DNA of 64,000 nucleotides from Oxyruncus cristatus. Its lineage: Eukaryota > Chordata > Aves > Passeriformes > Cotingidae. The position numbers were made by a program, and so were the translations under genes. The notes beneath the pieces are model-generated. The model ran no database searches and was not told the DNA's origin. It worked only from the letters and a program-made list of their open reading frames with translations. Below, in pieces: positions 13,386-26,867 of the stretch. Numbering within the stretch: position 1 is the stretch's first letter; each line of letters begins with the position of its first letter. The stretch covers positions 372,001 through 436,000 of the forward strand of contig VXAY01001101.1 of NCBI GenBank assembly GCA_013399855.1. The letters run 5' to 3'.

Positions 13386-13910
13386 CACCAGGTGGCCGTG
13401 CAAGAATTCAAATGTCTTCTGTAACTGGCGGGGCAGAGGGGTACTTAAGCTGTCACCAAAAAAACTGTGTGAAACAACTTTTGACATGTGGGGAGGGTGA
13501 TGGTTTGCTCAAAATCTTGTTGAAATTGCTCACAGATAATGGCAGGAGAACATAGCTGTCCTAAGTAGTTGCATCACTCACAAGGCTAATCAGCAACAGG
13601 AAAGACTATTGCATATGGTGTGAAGGAACACCTTGTCTAAAATTCCCATTTCCTCTTTTATTTCCATCTATTTGTGAAATAAGATTTTTTTTCTTACTAA
13701 GTACCAAACTTCTTTTGAGAAAATAAGCATGGATAAATTTGCAACTTGCCCATTAATTGTCCCAATTGTTTCTGAAAGGTAAGGATTTTAGTAAAAGCTA
13801 GGAAGAGTTACAGGGAGCAAAAAATTTTTTAAAAAATTGCTTTTTAATTCTTTCTAAAGCTTGAGCTTGTAAGGGAAGTCTTGGTAAGGCAGTAGGAGAC
13901 TGAACAGTAG

Positions 13911-13950
13911 TATTTACTATTTATTTATTTATTAATTAATGTGGGGGGGG
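13911..13950 (+). repeat. (TATT)n low complexity followed by a G run
   Basis: TATT/TTTA tetramer units run for about 25 bases, then ATTAATTAATGT and a run of eight G. This is simple-sequence DNA with no other signal. Confidence 0.75.
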
Positions 13951-14956
13951 TTTCTGTATTACTTTTAGTTTTCACATGAGCAAAGCATGATTCTTCCTTA
14001 TTTAGAAAAGAAGAAATTAAACATTTACTACAGCATTGAAAGCTGTAGTAAGGCAGTCAAGTAAAGATTGAAGGCACTTTTCTGGTGAGTATACCAACAC
14101 TCTCAAAGAAAGACTTAAGGACTTAAAGCAAAGCCTAAAAAGACAGATTTCTTCTGAAATGGTTTCGGGTCTGAGGCTTTAGTAAAATCAGGAAAAACAC
14201 ATTCTAAAAAAGAAAAAAACCCACGCAACTAAACCCTAGTCTGCATTTGGATGAAGAGAATAGGATTGGAAATCTAAACTGGGGGAAGGTTGGCCACAGG
14301 CAAGGAGCCAGCTGGCTTCCTGAAGCTCGGCAAAATGTTAAGCAGAATAGTAGGTTATAAAGAGGAGTGAACAATAGCTGTGATGGGAAGAGCAAAAGTT
14401 CATCAGCTTGTGATGGATGAATGGAAGAGTACACACAAGGTACAGCATTTTAGACTGGCCATTATTGTTAGGGAGGTACACAGAGGAGAACAGAGAAGGT
14501 CTAGAGAACTGTGGACTGGGGAAAGGAAGGGCTGAGTATTGGGAGACCAAGACTTTAGATGCAGCTCTTTTTTATGTCTGTGGCGGGCAGGCCAAGAGGA
14601 AGACTACGTTGTAGAAAGAAATGGCATTAGGAGAAAGAGTTAAAGGTGAAGCATGAACCTGGGCTTCATCTGGAGCTTGTTAATTCCTCACTGCTGAAAG
14701 TCTCTAATAACAGGTCTGAGCAGGAATTCATAAGATATGGTCTGTGTAGCCCTGGTGCTGTGTGACCACATCCTGAGAAGTGCAGGTCTAAGCTGCTGGG
14801 TGGATGTCTTCATTTAGGAAGGGGCAGGTGCTGACTGGGACTGTGTCCCTTTGCATGGAAGCAGGAGAGCAGCACTAACTGCCTGCAGAAACCAAGGGCA
14901 GACTAAGGCAGCTGGACTGGAGAGAAATCTATCTCAAGCAGCATAAATACTCTTGC

Positions 14957-15037
14957 TGATCCTGCCCTGGAACAAAGGGATGAATTACATCAGCTCTTGA
15001 GGGGCCTTCTAACCCTGATTTCCATCAGGATTCCATG
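14957..15037 (+). mobile_element. Probable decayed CR1 LINE 3' end
   Basis: The sequence runs CCTGCCCTGGAACAAAGGG, a degenerate GGATGAATTACAT, CTTGAGGGGCCTTCTAACCC and ATTCCATGAG. This parallels the CR1 sense-strand end: CCTGCTTTGAGCAGGGG, TGGACTAGATGACCT, AGGTCCCTTCCAACCC and ATTCTATGA. The order is right but identity is low, so this is an old copy. The upstream boundary cannot be placed; 14700-14956 may include more of it. Confidence 0.5.
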
Positions 15038-18000
15038 AGTAAAATTTTCATTTTGCTCTAAATGCTGTAAAAATTTTAATAAGGTAACTATTGAACACTG
15101 GTTCTCTGATAGCTGCATGTCTTCTCCAGATGCAAATGCTGTAACTTTCTAACCAATAACAAAACCAGAAGAGGAAAATACTGAAGAAATTGTCCAGAGC
15201 ACAGTGAAAGGCCAGAATATGAGGTTACTGCTATTGGGGTTTCTTCAGTATAAAACCACTTCCATTTCCAGCTAAATTGGTCTGTGGCAATGTCTGCATT
15301 AAGATTATCACTTGTGCAAACAGTTCTTTTGCTAAGCTATTATAGTGGGAGATAACAGTAGAGATAACTTTGCGTGGGAGAAGTCTCTCAGAATTGAGTC
15401 TAATTATTTACTTAACTTTCAGTGAGACAATAGTGCAGGAGTTCGTACTTGTTTGCTAAAACAACAATTTGAGTTGTCACCTAGCTTCTAACCTATTGGC
15501 TATTATTTCTAATATCTGGAATCATTTTCCATGTGTGACTTCTAACTGGAATGAATTCTGTCAGTACAGATATTTCTTAGTCTTGGGTGCCCCATTCAGA
15601 AAAGTATCAAAGACCTTTTCAGATCAGAAAATAACCAGCAAGATCAAATACTTTCTTGCTGGGAGGAAGTATAAATATGAGGCCACATTTTAAAAGATAA
15701 TATAAAGTCAGCATGTTCACCCCCCTCAAACAATACACCAAATATTAAAATTAAGAATGGAACACTGGAAAGAAAAAGGAAAAAAATAATACCAAAGACT
15801 ACAGCCTATTCATCAGATGCATATAAACCACTATATTTAAACCACTGATTAAATGATTCAGCTGTCAGACCTGAAAGATACCAGTACATCTGGAGTTTGG
15901 CCCCATCTTTTACAGGTCAGCCACAGGATTTATTCTACTCACTGCTGTGTTGTCATGTTGAACATGTTCTGCTCACAAAACATTGGCAAGCTCTGGCTTT
16001 GAGAAACCTCTCTGAAATTAATGCAAACACAGCTTTCATGGTTTATGGCTCATTTCACTGGGATGGCAAAAATCATCCTGCTGACCCAGAATAACTATCA
16101 AGAGATGCTCTAGAAAATGAAGCATTTGTGACTTGTGCTGGCACAATTTTACATCCATTTAACATCAAAACTGTGTGTTTTTTCTAGCTCGATTCTCTGA
16201 ATGTGTCTTTTTTAAAATAAGCCTGAGTAGTAGAAGTAATAATAAACCCCCCTAGAATTTAGTAAAGATACATATATGCACTGGAAACAGCCTCTGAAGG
16301 AAAGTATATATGTTATGAGTATCTGAAGTCTCTGATTTTTGTGTCTCTTTTGGGTTTTTTTGTTTACAAATGTTGCTTTGCTTAATGCCTGGCAAATCTA
16401 AGGCCGGTTGTCTCCTCCTGAGTCTGCCAGCTTGGATAATCGGTCTCCAAGTAGGTCTAGCACCTTCAGAGAAACATCTTTCCTGGAGTGTTTGACAGAG
16501 AATTGTGTACTAGAAAGTTTACCAGTCCCTTAAGGGGGGACTAGTGTTTGCTAAACCAACCTGAAATTACTTTTTCTCCAACCATACTTTAATAATGAAG
16601 TAAAGTCAAGTTCATTGTAGTCAAACACAAAGCAAACAAATTCTCTTGTGCTTGGAAGCAGGTGCTATGCAGGGAAACAGCGATAGCTACCTGCAGCTTT
16701 GGCTTAGCTTCAAGTTGTTTTCTTCAGGCTGTGAACTGAACCTCCCAGGATGATCTGCTCAGGGGTCAGAAATGGAAGTGACTGTCAGATAATTTGCCTT
16801 GAAATTTCAGCCACTCTGTTTTTATGTTAAAATCCTCTTTAGAAACAAAGTCTTCCTTCATCTGTTCCCCATCTTCCTGGGGATATCAGGAGAGTGAATG
16901 CATTTTTAGGGACTGAGGGTTACTCTGACTCTTGATAGTTAAATTCAGCAATGAAGATTTAACCTGCCTACTAATGAATTATCACTCTCGTAGTGGTAGG
17001 ACTTGATGTACAAAGGTCCTCTGAATGCCACTTCCTGATGACAGAGGTAAGAAAATTTAAATGTATCCAGGTACATGAGTATTTGGATACATAATTCTAT
17101 GTCAGTATATATCTTCTAGCTTTTGTAGCACTGGATACATTTTCTGTAAACGAAGGAAAAAAGAGTAGAGGCTTCTACCTTTTTTTAGGCACTTACTGAA
17201 AATCAAATAACAAAGTACTGTATTCTAATGCTTTCCCATTTTATCTTAGTGGCAGTCATTGTTTTAGAAATATCTGGACTAAAAGCTTTTCAAAAAATCT
17301 ATTTTCAAGGAGTTATTTACTAATGTTTCCAATTATACTACATCCTGAGCTTTGGCTGGGCAAGAAGGGGGAAGAAAAAAGATGAATGGCAACTAACTGA
17401 AATGAAATGTTCTTTCTAATTACATAATGCTAGAAATGAAAATGATTTGTTATGTTGGGACTTTAGGTCTTCATTCCAGTTCTAATAAACCTTGCATAAA
17501 AATCCCCTTATTCTGACAGAGATTTGTTACAGCAGTGTAGCAGAACAGTTTATTTTTAACGAATAAGATGCAAAAACCTATGAGGACTCTGAGAGCATAA
17601 GACATGATTCAACAAATCCTTAATTTCTTCAAGAAATGTATCTCTAGGGAGGAGGAGCTCCTAAGGGCACAAAAAGACTTCAATAATAGTCACTTCTGCC
17701 ATGTGAAACATGGCAGAGACGTCACGTTCCTGAATCCATATTTAACCTCTGGGAAATACAGTATTGCAGAATTCAAGAAATTCAGATGAAAACATCTGAA
17801 ATATTAGGAACTAGCTTGTTTTATAAACCAAAATCTTAGTCTATGACTTGCTTTTTTGTCCATTTAATTTGGTGAGCAGAGGGCATGCAGAACATTCACA
17901 GCGTTGATGTATGTAGGATATATTTCTAAGTATCTCTTTTGGAACCCTTCTGGAAAATCTTCTGGATTTGCTTGTGGTTCGAACTGTGGTTGCTTTTGCC

Positions 18001-18742
18001 TAATGGGTCTAAAATGCTAATTATCACACAAACTAATAATTGCAAGGCATTTTAATTAAGTGTCCTGTCTGGATCAACATCTACAAGAAACCCAACCAAC
18101 CAAAAACACCCACCAACTAGGTCAAAGGGGGAGATCAAGCTCAGCTGTTGAAGGAAACTGTGCAAGATCAAACTTATTCTCTTTTTGTTTATTTCTGTCA
18201 TTCTAGACTGAATTCCCTAGAGCTTGTTTATAAGCAGTATAAGGGTTTGCATTTTCATATCTCAGTGTAGTAAGGAAAACCTTAGCCTTTTAAATAGCAT
18301 CTCAATTACAGAACTGGTTTTAAAAACTCTCCTGCTCTTCTAATAACAGTAGTGGATAAAATCAGTGGTGAATAGACTCAATAATGTTCCAGTTACCTCA
18401 AAAAATGTTACACACTGTGAAAAAAGCAGTATTTGCCATTTTCTGAGGCTGGCTTAATACTAGGGGTAAGAACCATTTACAAGATTTAAAGAAGTTTACC
18501 TAAAGGCCACAGTATTCTAAATTTATATTTATCTCAATAACTAAGCATTCCTATATATAGCTTCTCAGTGGTTTTTTTTTCCGGTAGAAATTACTAATCC
18601 AAATTCATAGACTTGAAGGATATGTATCCACAATTGACTCTCTTTTGACATGAAGAACATTTAAAACATCAAGAGAAACTGCTCTTGACAAGGAGCTTAT
18701 TTGGTCTTTCCACACTACTATCAATGAGATCAGAGATTATTT
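15038..18742. other. Unique AT-rich non-coding stretch
   Basis: No gene or repeat body is recognised. The notable item is a perfect 10-bp hairpin at 17695-17717 followed by a CRE-like GACGTCAC. An AG|GTAAGA donor-like site occurs at 17052, but no acceptor-bounded exon could be defined in front of it. Confidence 0.6.
17695..17717. repeat. 10-bp hairpin with 3-base loop
   Basis: TCTGCCATGT (17695-17704), loop GAA, ACATGGCAGA (17708-17717): exact reverse-complement arms. The next bases, GACGTCAC, resemble a cAMP-response-element core. Nothing else links this site to a promoter. Confidence 0.8.
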
Positions 18743-19273
18743 TCATAGAATCATAGAATGAATGGGACCTGAAATACAATCTAGTTGCATCCCCCCTCCA
18801 TCAGAGGTGTTCCACCATGGCTTTTGTAGCCCTTCTCTGGACTTGCTCCAACAGATCCATGTCCTTCTTATGCTGGGGACCCCTGATCTGGAAGCAGCAC
18901 TGCAGGTGGGGTCTCACTTGAGCAGAGCAGAGGGTCAGAATCCCCACCCTTGACCTGCTGCTTTGGGTGCAGCTCAGGACAGTGTTGGCTTTCTGGGCTG
19001 TGAGTGCACATTGAAGGGTCTCATCAACCAACACTCCCAAGTCCTTCTCCTCTGGGCTGCTCTCAATCTACTGTCTACCCAGCCTGTATTTGTGCTTGGG
19101 ATTTCCCTGACCCAGGTGTAGGACCTTGCACTTGGCCTTGTTGAACTTCATGAGGCTTGCACAGACCCACCTCTCAAGCCTGTCCAGGTCCCTCTGGGTG
19201 TCATCCCTTCTCTCCAGCGTGTTGACTGCACCACTCAGCTTCATGTAGTCAGCGAACTTGCTGAGGGTGCACA
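18743..19273 (-). mobile_element. CR1 LINE, 5'-truncated, internally deleted
   Basis: On the plus strand the copy begins with two TCATAGAA-type units, the reverse complement of the avian CR1 3' terminal repeat, so the element lies on the minus strand. The blocks that follow match CR1: CTTGCTCCAACAGATCCATG, TCCTTCTTATGCTGGGGACC, GGTTGGCTTTCTGGGCTG-like, TCAACCAACAC, CCAAGTCCTTCTCCTC and CTTGCACTTGGCC. Minus-strand translation of 18801-19040 gives the end of the reverse transcriptase, including QCALTAQKAN and WGPQHKKDM-type motifs (here GPQHKKDMDLLEQVQRRAT). The copy is 5'-truncated inside the polymerase near its FADD motif, which reads FADY here (about 19241-19260), so a catalytic aspartate is lost. 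Compared with the copy at 52.4 kb it lacks just under 300 bases between the 3' terminus and the coding end, with the junction near 18799. It is dead and non-autonomous. Confidence 0.97.
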
Positions 19274-19945
19274 GGTTGGTTATACTTTTCTAACAGATGT
19301 TATCTAGCAGAAATGTGTCTGAAGGACTAAATATGTCCATACAGGAGATCTAATGCAAAAATGCAAAAAAAAAAAAAAGAAGACATTTTGATAAGTCATG
19401 GCAACGGTTTGCCATCACATTTTTACCACAAGCAATTTGCAAAGAAGCAGTCAAGTTTATCTATTCCAGGAGTTAAATTTTCAACACTTTGTGAGTGGTT
19501 TTACAGTTTGGTAAGTTATGTTGAATATGAACCCCATTCTATGTGAGCTGAGGTTTGAAAAACTGAGCATTTCAAAATGAATCAATTCCAAATTCTCTGT
19601 TACTTCTCTTTCCTCATTAAAGGCTTTAAGTCTTGCTTCAGAATCAGACAGATATTTTGACAAGTTTAAAAAAAGAAAGCCAGTGCATGAGAAAGAATAT
19701 TTTTGTTCTTGTTAAAATTGTCTTGCTAAGTAAATATTGATCAGATGCCGCAAAACCCTGTGGCTGAATTCATTCCATTTGAGGAGGAGGGAGGAGGAAA
19801 GAACTGCCTCAGGCTACTGTAGCTTATAAAACTATGATGAGCAAAATAGGCATGTACTGTACTTTCAGCTGGGATGCTGGTACAAAAAAAAAAGAGTTTT
19901 GAGAAAAGTCCTTTGAACCTATGAAATTCTCTCTCCGTCTTGCAG

Positions 19946-20043
19946 GTTTATTGATTAGGCCCTCTCCAGCTGCAGATGAAGCCTGCAGGGGAAGAAGCGG
20001 ATCCTCAGTCTGCCTCTGCAGATCTACAGACATTATTGGCTCT
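19946..20043 (+). other. Possible small exon (splice signals only)
   Basis: A pyrimidine-rich stretch ending TCTTGCAG (to 19945) precedes the segment, and GTAAGTGATG follows at 20044. The 98-base interval has one frame open throughout (third frame, 32 codons) encoding a Ser/Arg/Cys-rich peptide, for example RPSPAADEACRGRSGSS, which I do not recognise. The base before the donor is T rather than the preferred G, which weakens it. With no neighbouring exons visible, chance is a serious alternative. Confidence 0.2.
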
Positions 20044-20289
20044 GTAAGTGATGTAGCTTCCCAGTGGTCATGGTGGGAGAGCTGTGCAAGATGAGAGCAC
20101 CTTTTTCCATCTTCTTAGGTCTCTTACTCCACGTTCTAAAAAAAATTTAAAAGCTTGTAAAATCCCTTGTCATATCTCATAGAGCTTAGCCACATCAAAG
20201 AGCTGGTTTCCAATAACAGCTTTGAGCTATGCCAGGCTGGGATTGCTACCAGCGACTTAGAGAAAAGGGTGGTTAAATCGCTGTTCTCC

Positions 20290-20510
20290 CTGAAACAGAG
20301 CTCAGGTCTGCCTGTTTCCACAGAGCTTTGGGAAGGGGGATGGCTCTGGAATGTCTGGGACAGAGGAAAGAAGCAGCTTGTAATCCCCAGTTCATGGAGA
20401 GACTGGTGCTGAGGCTGGCCTTTGGGGCAGGAGCGGGCAGGGAGCCAGCCCTGACGGGCTGCTGCAGCAGGGCGAGGCTGAACTGACTGGGAGTGAAGAG
20501 GAAGCTGGGC
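20290..20510. other. GC-rich pocket
   Basis: A GC-rich interval in otherwise AT-rich DNA, with a few CpG dinucleotides, a 12-bp palindrome CTGCTGCAGCAG and a short GGCTGGC/GCCAGCC inverted pair. Long open frames appear on both strands, as expected from composition. It is too small and CpG-poor to call a promoter island. Confidence 0.5.
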
Positions 20511-23500
20511 TCTGTGCACGTGCAAGGTTTCCTTTTTTTTAATCTCAAGAGATTTCATGTGATACCATCAGAAAGGAGGTATGTGAAAATTAATCTGCAG
20601 GCCTACTTATTCATCCCCCATTCACCTTAGTGTAAGCACTTATCACGGTTCCCTGTATGCTATTAGCCCAAAATACTTTGCTGTTTCTGTGTCCATTTGT
20701 CTGCTTCCATACCACTTTTTTCATGCCTCTGTATGTAATTTTGGTCCCGCACCTTTTGTAAAGGACAGAATTCTCATCTGTTGAAGTTTGTCCTGCACAC
20801 CGTGATACCTCCCTGAGATTTTTCTGCTCAAGGTCAAACACAGATTCTCTGTGGGGGGCCTCCAAATATCTTGGAAAGTTTTCAAGTTCATCAGCAACTT
20901 GAGGTTCTTATTTTGAGGCAGGAGTATGTTGGCATTCATCACCATAGTCTTTGGAGAAATTTGGAACTGCTAAGTAATAAAGCAGAATATTTTCTCCATC
21001 TCTTCCAAATATATGTGACTTGATTTAGAAGCTGATTATATACAACACAGTACAAATCTACAGCTTCCTATTGAGTTGCAGACAAGCAAATCAGCTCTGC
21101 TTAAACACAGCAACATGAGTTTCAGGCATCTGTTATATCTAACAAGAAAATTATGGTATAAACTTCTTCTGTTGTAAATTAGTATCTCTGTATCTTTTTC
21201 CTTTTTTTCTTTTTATTCTTACTGATGCAGCTTTTACAAAATAAGGCATTCAGTTATGTCTTTGAACAAACACATGATATTCAGAATCTGCTTATTTTTT
21301 TTACCCCAATATTATCTTTGAATATGCTAAGGAAAAAATGTATTAAATTCCAACTGGACTTAAAGCAGGGATTTACTTCCAGTTTCGTGATCTGATTTGT
21401 TTGTAATTTGTTAATGGTGACCAAGCTGAAGCATCTTATTTGCTAGGTAGCTGTCTCTCTGAACAGAAATTTTACTAAAAAGGATTCATAAGTTCATTAG
21501 CAAAATCCTGCTTGTTTACCCACTGCAAAGACAGGCATTACCACAATACAAATGGGAATAGAAAAGCACTTCAGCTGTACAAGTCTATGCCACAAAATTG
21601 TTATAACACCTAGTGAGTTAACATATTTATACTGCTGACTGGGTAGTTATACCCAATTCTCTAGTGTCTGTGTCTGTCTTTGTATCAACAGAGATATATA
21701 TGTCTATATTTTTTTTAAACTTTCAGATTTTAACTCAACTCTTGAGTAGTTTTTTTGACTTCAAGTTTCTCCTGAGATCAGCAACTAATGTTGTGAAAAG
21801 GACAAAACTGTTTCAGTCTTTGATGTTGCTCTGAATATGTTTAAGCTTTTATAGTTTTTAAATTATAATTTTTCCTATGCTAAATCTTTCCATATTTAAA
21901 ATCATTCCTTAACCTCTTAATGACATGCAAGTTGTCTGGAAGTCTCTGTAATATAGTGGCAACAGTAAAAGAACACCTAAACTAAATACAACTAACAAGT
22001 ATAGAGGTTAAAATAGTGCATTAAACAGACCAGGTATTATTATGTAAAAACTTCTGTTACCTATGAAAATATTTCATTTTTTTCCAGTTATGCCTTGAAA
22101 AAGAAGGCTTAGTTTGGCAATAAAAAATTGTCACCTTCCAATCATAATTTTTTATAAGCTGTGCCTCTCATCTTACCATCTTCCTTTGAAGTTCCAGTGC
22201 AGTCGTGAAAATCACCAGCAGTGCCCCAGTGCTGCTTCTCATCTTCTCTGTGCTCCATTTGGCTACCGGCCATGTTTTCTCTTTTTAGCCAATCGACTCT
22301 AAATTTTAAGGGAAAATGATTTGACTTTCCTATTACACATTCCAAGTTTGCATCTATTTGGCATTTTCAAGATTTTTTTTTTTTCATCTATTCTTTTTTC
22401 AGTTCTCTGAAATGCATTTCCTGATTACCCTCCCTGTTTTGGCACATACAACTGAACATAGCCACCCTCCTTGGATTTGATAATGATTTTTTATTGTATT
22501 TCATAGTTCTTTACAGACAACGACAGTTCAATCCAGTGATCATCTACATGGAGAAAAGTAACAAAACCAAATATGTTTTTCAGGAATTTCATCTTTATGC
22601 TAAACCATTTTTGTTTTAAAGGAAACATTCTTCCTACTGAGTTCTTCTACTTCATAAATCCTATGATCAATATCTAATAAATAAATAATGACACAGAATC
22701 AGATTAACTCCAAGGAAGGATTAGTGCTAGGAATAATGTCTGCAGTAATTAAGCACTTGTAATTATAGAAGAGAAACTGATCTAAAACGTGGAACTCATT
22801 GAAACTGTAAATTCCTAGATGTCAGATTTGTGACAATCTAAACATGAGACCTGAATAATCCACAGGAATCAATAAATGCTATTGTAAAGAAAGATGTGAC
22901 CAAACACTAGATATCACACAAATATTAATAACTTTTTCAGAAATTCCTCCAAGGCAGAAAAATTAAGCTTATTTTGGCAGTTCTACAAGCATTTTCCATG
23001 TATTACAAGTTTTGGAGAAATTTGAATTTTTAAGTGGGTCTGAGCCATCACACCTTTGTCAACCTACTTCTATTGAAGAAATGTGGGATCTTCTTTGGGG
23101 AAACAAACAGATTAAATGGAATCAAGGTATTTTATTTTTCTTTCATAATTACCAGAAATTAATATATTCTTAAATATAAAATATGTTAATTATCAAATAG
23201 GAGTTAAAAAATACGGGATATTTATAACTTTTCCAGTCAAGTTTCACATGCTCTCTGACTAAACTCCTGAAAGTAATTGTCTCATTGCATGAGCTTGCTT
23301 CTGTTCAAGAAGCATTTTATGGGTGCCCTTGAACCAACAGGCAGTAACATAACTCTTACTGACTGCATGGTAATAGCAGAGCTCCTTAGCTTCTTTATTT
23401 TAAATACCATTTATGCAGCACAATATACAACTTGTTTTCAGCTGTTATCTGATATGGAACACATACAGTAATCCCCAAGGCTGGCATCCATGTACGCTTT

Positions 23501-26500
23501 TTATCACTTTCAGACTCAGCATATCAGTGCTTTCTGATTGCCTTATTTTTAAGCTAAATTCAGCAAGAAATGTTCCCTGAAGATCTAAATTGTGCAGGAA
23601 GGCACTGCTTTGTTATGACAACCAAGCATCCCTTCTCACCCACATGATCCTGTCTCATTTCATGTTATTGCTTTTTCTACCTATACTTCTTACTTTTGAA
23701 ATAAATAGTAAAGTTTAATCTCCAGTATAAAAAGATCTTTATCTCTCTGTTTTCATTTCTTTACACTATATGTTCTGCACACACCAGCCCCTTTCTCTCA
23801 CCTACAAACACAAGAAAAATGGATTCTCTTGTAAATGTAAAAATTATTGTCTCGTGTAGGATAGAGTGCAATTCCTGGGTCAAAGACTGACTTTTCTGGG
23901 AGTCACTGAGACTCATCTGCCCACCTGACATTGCTTTCTCCAGCCCAGCACTGCTGATCCACGCAGCAGATAACACTGGGTCTGCTGACTCATCATCATG
24001 AATGTCATTACCCACCTTTTGAATTTTTCATAAAATTAGAAAATCGAGTTGGTTTGGACTCATAATTTGCAAACTGGGTTTGTAGCCACATGATTCAGTG
24101 TTGTTTCTAAGCTTCAGGGAGGGTTTAAGGCTTGTTTATCATACTTGTGCTGGCTCTCAAAGCAACCATAGGTATTTGGGAGCTGGAAGGTGTGAAGACG
24201 TTGTAAATCTGCTGAGTTTCATAGTTTGAAATCACTGTAACTGAGAGATCTAGAGATTAATATTTTCCTTTCTTCAGAAAAAGATATCCTTAAGGCTATG
24301 CAGTGAACTGAACAAACTTATCACTACTATGTACTGAGCCACGATATAGCAAGAATATCCTTAAGCTTTGAGAAATAGCTCTAGAAATGCATCGCTGGAT
24401 ATTATATTAGAAAGCACACATTATAATATTCATTACAGTAGTAGGATGTGAACTGCATGTTATTGTAAAAGAAAATCCAATTTGCTGCCTACTGCCTTCA
24501 ATTTGGTTTTGACAAGTGCTCAATCTTTTGCTACATTTTGCTTTCTACATTTATCTTCCTGGGCATGTACTGTAATGTCTGCTTAGGGCAAAAACAATAA
24601 TATTTTCATTTAATTTAGAGAAAAAGCTCATGTATTCACTGTGCTTACTAGGTACAACAATATGAAAACAAACCCCGGTTGCTAAAGATCCATTTGACAA
24701 TATGAAATAGATTCTGACTTTTTAATTTAGGCATTAAACTGCAGAGGGCATATAAGGGATGCAGATTTACTGAGCTGTACCGTTTATTTATGAGTGGTTG
24801 CAAGGGAGTGATCTGCAAAAGCCCATATTATTTTACCAGTGATGGATGAACTTAAGATGGAATAAAAAATTTTGTATTAGACCCTTGCAGAACAACTTTG
24901 GAAAGTTAATTGATTTAATAATCAAGCTTATTTGGCTTTGTTAAAAATTTGAGAACTTCAGTTTGTCTTAATTTCTGCAGTGAGTATTTCCTCAAAGTGG
25001 AGCATAGTTTTAATTACATTGAAGTTGACTACTATGTAATTTAGCTCACTGCAAGCTGAAATTCAACCAAATCTCAGCACTTCTGCTAAACTGTCCTGGA
25101 AGCAATTCTGTGTGTTCAGAGGGAAACTAGTCTTGCCAAAATTTGAATTGTTTTAGATCTGAGGTTTGTTTTGCTGAATGCGCTTTCTAAATAATTACCT
25201 GAATTTGTCAAAAAATGTCAAAAGAAAATGTTTTATCTTGCTCATTGTAATTTGAAGTGTGGTAAAAATGCACTCCTAATTTTATTATGTTTTTTCTCAG
25301 AAGTAAGTGTGCTTGTTTTGAATAAGCTCCTCTCATAAACAACTCCAGTGGTCTCCTTCACAAGACACATGTCTCAGATTTCAGAAAACGGAGTTTGTAG
25401 GATTTTTTGCCATGAAGCTCACAGAATCAGGTAAGCTGACCCCACTGACCTAGAAAACCACTTTTATCCCAATACCTTCACCTTGTTTCAGAAATAAACA
25501 AAAAAATACAAGGATACTAAAGGTTGTCCTTTATAGGGCTGTTAAACCCAATGACTTATCCCTTGAAACAGCATGCAGCAGCATCTTTCCTGGTCCCTCA
25601 TTTGTAATGAGGAATAGCTGAAGGGAGACACAGTTAGATTCATTATTTTTTCCAGGAATAAGCATCAGGCTGAATACTAGGAGCTATACCATGGTCTTCT
25701 GTATTAGGGACAGCTTCCAGTGATGGCTGAAAAATGACAATTATTTCTTACCTCCTCAAACTTGAAGGAGGCAACACAGCCTCCAGCAAAAACAACCACA
25801 GCCACATGGTTTGTAGAGCTGTTTTTGTAGAATCAAATACTGCCAGAGCCAATTTGATACTTCTCAGACCTCCGAGTTTACCTTTTCAGTAGGAAAAGTA
25901 TAACTTTAAAGTTTTTAAGAGTTTTGTTCCGTAGCCAGAAACGTATTTCATTCTTCAGAACCAAATATTGCAGGCCCTGGCTCAGTAAAATTCCAGCTGA
26001 CTTCAAGTATAATTTGTCTGAGCTGGCCTGTGGGATTTGACCATCTGGGAGCTGATCTGCAACATATCAGGCTTTTTATTTACTTGATATAAATGTCTGA
26101 TCTGTTTTATTATGGACTTGTGAGCAACTTGATGTTTCTCACCAAGACATTCAGTCTCTATGGATTATGGGTGTGATTTTAGAAGCTGTGGTGCCAGTAT
26201 GCTCTGGAACTCTGCTCTCAGTCAGTAAATTTGCTGCTGATGGCAAGTATTTCTGCATGACCTGAAAATGGCTGAAATTTAGCCAGCAAGTGCAGAACTG
26301 TAATTCTGCAAATTCCACCAACTTGTGCTGTTACCCCAGAGTTTCACAAGACTGTCATTTAGCATAAGAGTTTCTTTAGACTCTTTCCATTTGATTTTTT
26401 CAGTATGTCTGAAGCTACCTCAGTTGTGACAAAGCTGAATGTCTTGTGACTGAGCCTGATTTGGATTATCATGAAAAAAAAGGAAATAAATCCAGGTTTT

Positions 26501-26851
26501 CTGACATTTTTAGCACTGAGGCTCAAAATTTAGGAAGTCTTTCAGAGCAGATTTGCAGAATTACATACTGTATCATCACTGGGAATGTTGATGACACCAG
26601 CCTTTTATGTGGTCAACCCAAACACTCTGCTTTCTTCCCATCCTCTTCCCTTCCCAGACATCTTACATGAAAGCTTCTGTGAAAGTGCTGGCATGGGTGA
26701 CTTTCTCACTTGATCCCAGTGATACTGATGCTTCTGTGTGAAAAACAGTCAAGAGAAAGGGTGCCAGGACCTAAGTGTGCAGCATCAGTGCCTCTGCAGA
26801 GGTACAGGCTGAGGAAGGCATTTTTGTATCCCTCTGGTCTCAGGAAAGCAT

Positions 26852-26867
26852 AGAAGTCTAGACTTCT
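26852..26867. repeat. Perfect 16-bp palindrome
   Basis: AGAAGTCTAGACTTCT is its own reverse complement with no spacer. No flanking element explains it, and it may be chance. Confidence 0.8.

Larger units (their letters stand above)
7936..14956. other. Unique non-coding stretch with structured pockets
   Basis: Contents are a 16-base A run at 8102-8117, a GC-rich pocket at about 9345-9560 containing a complex hairpin, a perfect 11-bp hairpin at 13354-13385, T/G low complexity at about 13267-13302, and a TATT repeat followed by eight G at 13911-13950. Around 12820-13060 the minus strand has an 86-codon open frame with no recognised family. No gene is supported. Confidence 0.6.

Noticed and set aside
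20136..20558. 140-codon minus-strand open frame
   Set aside because: Sits in a GC-rich pocket with overlapping frames on both strands; no family resemblance.
25740..25800. Minus-strand donor-like site (TTTCTTACCTCC)
   Set aside because: No matching acceptor with a pyrimidine tract could be found on the minus strand within a plausible exon length.
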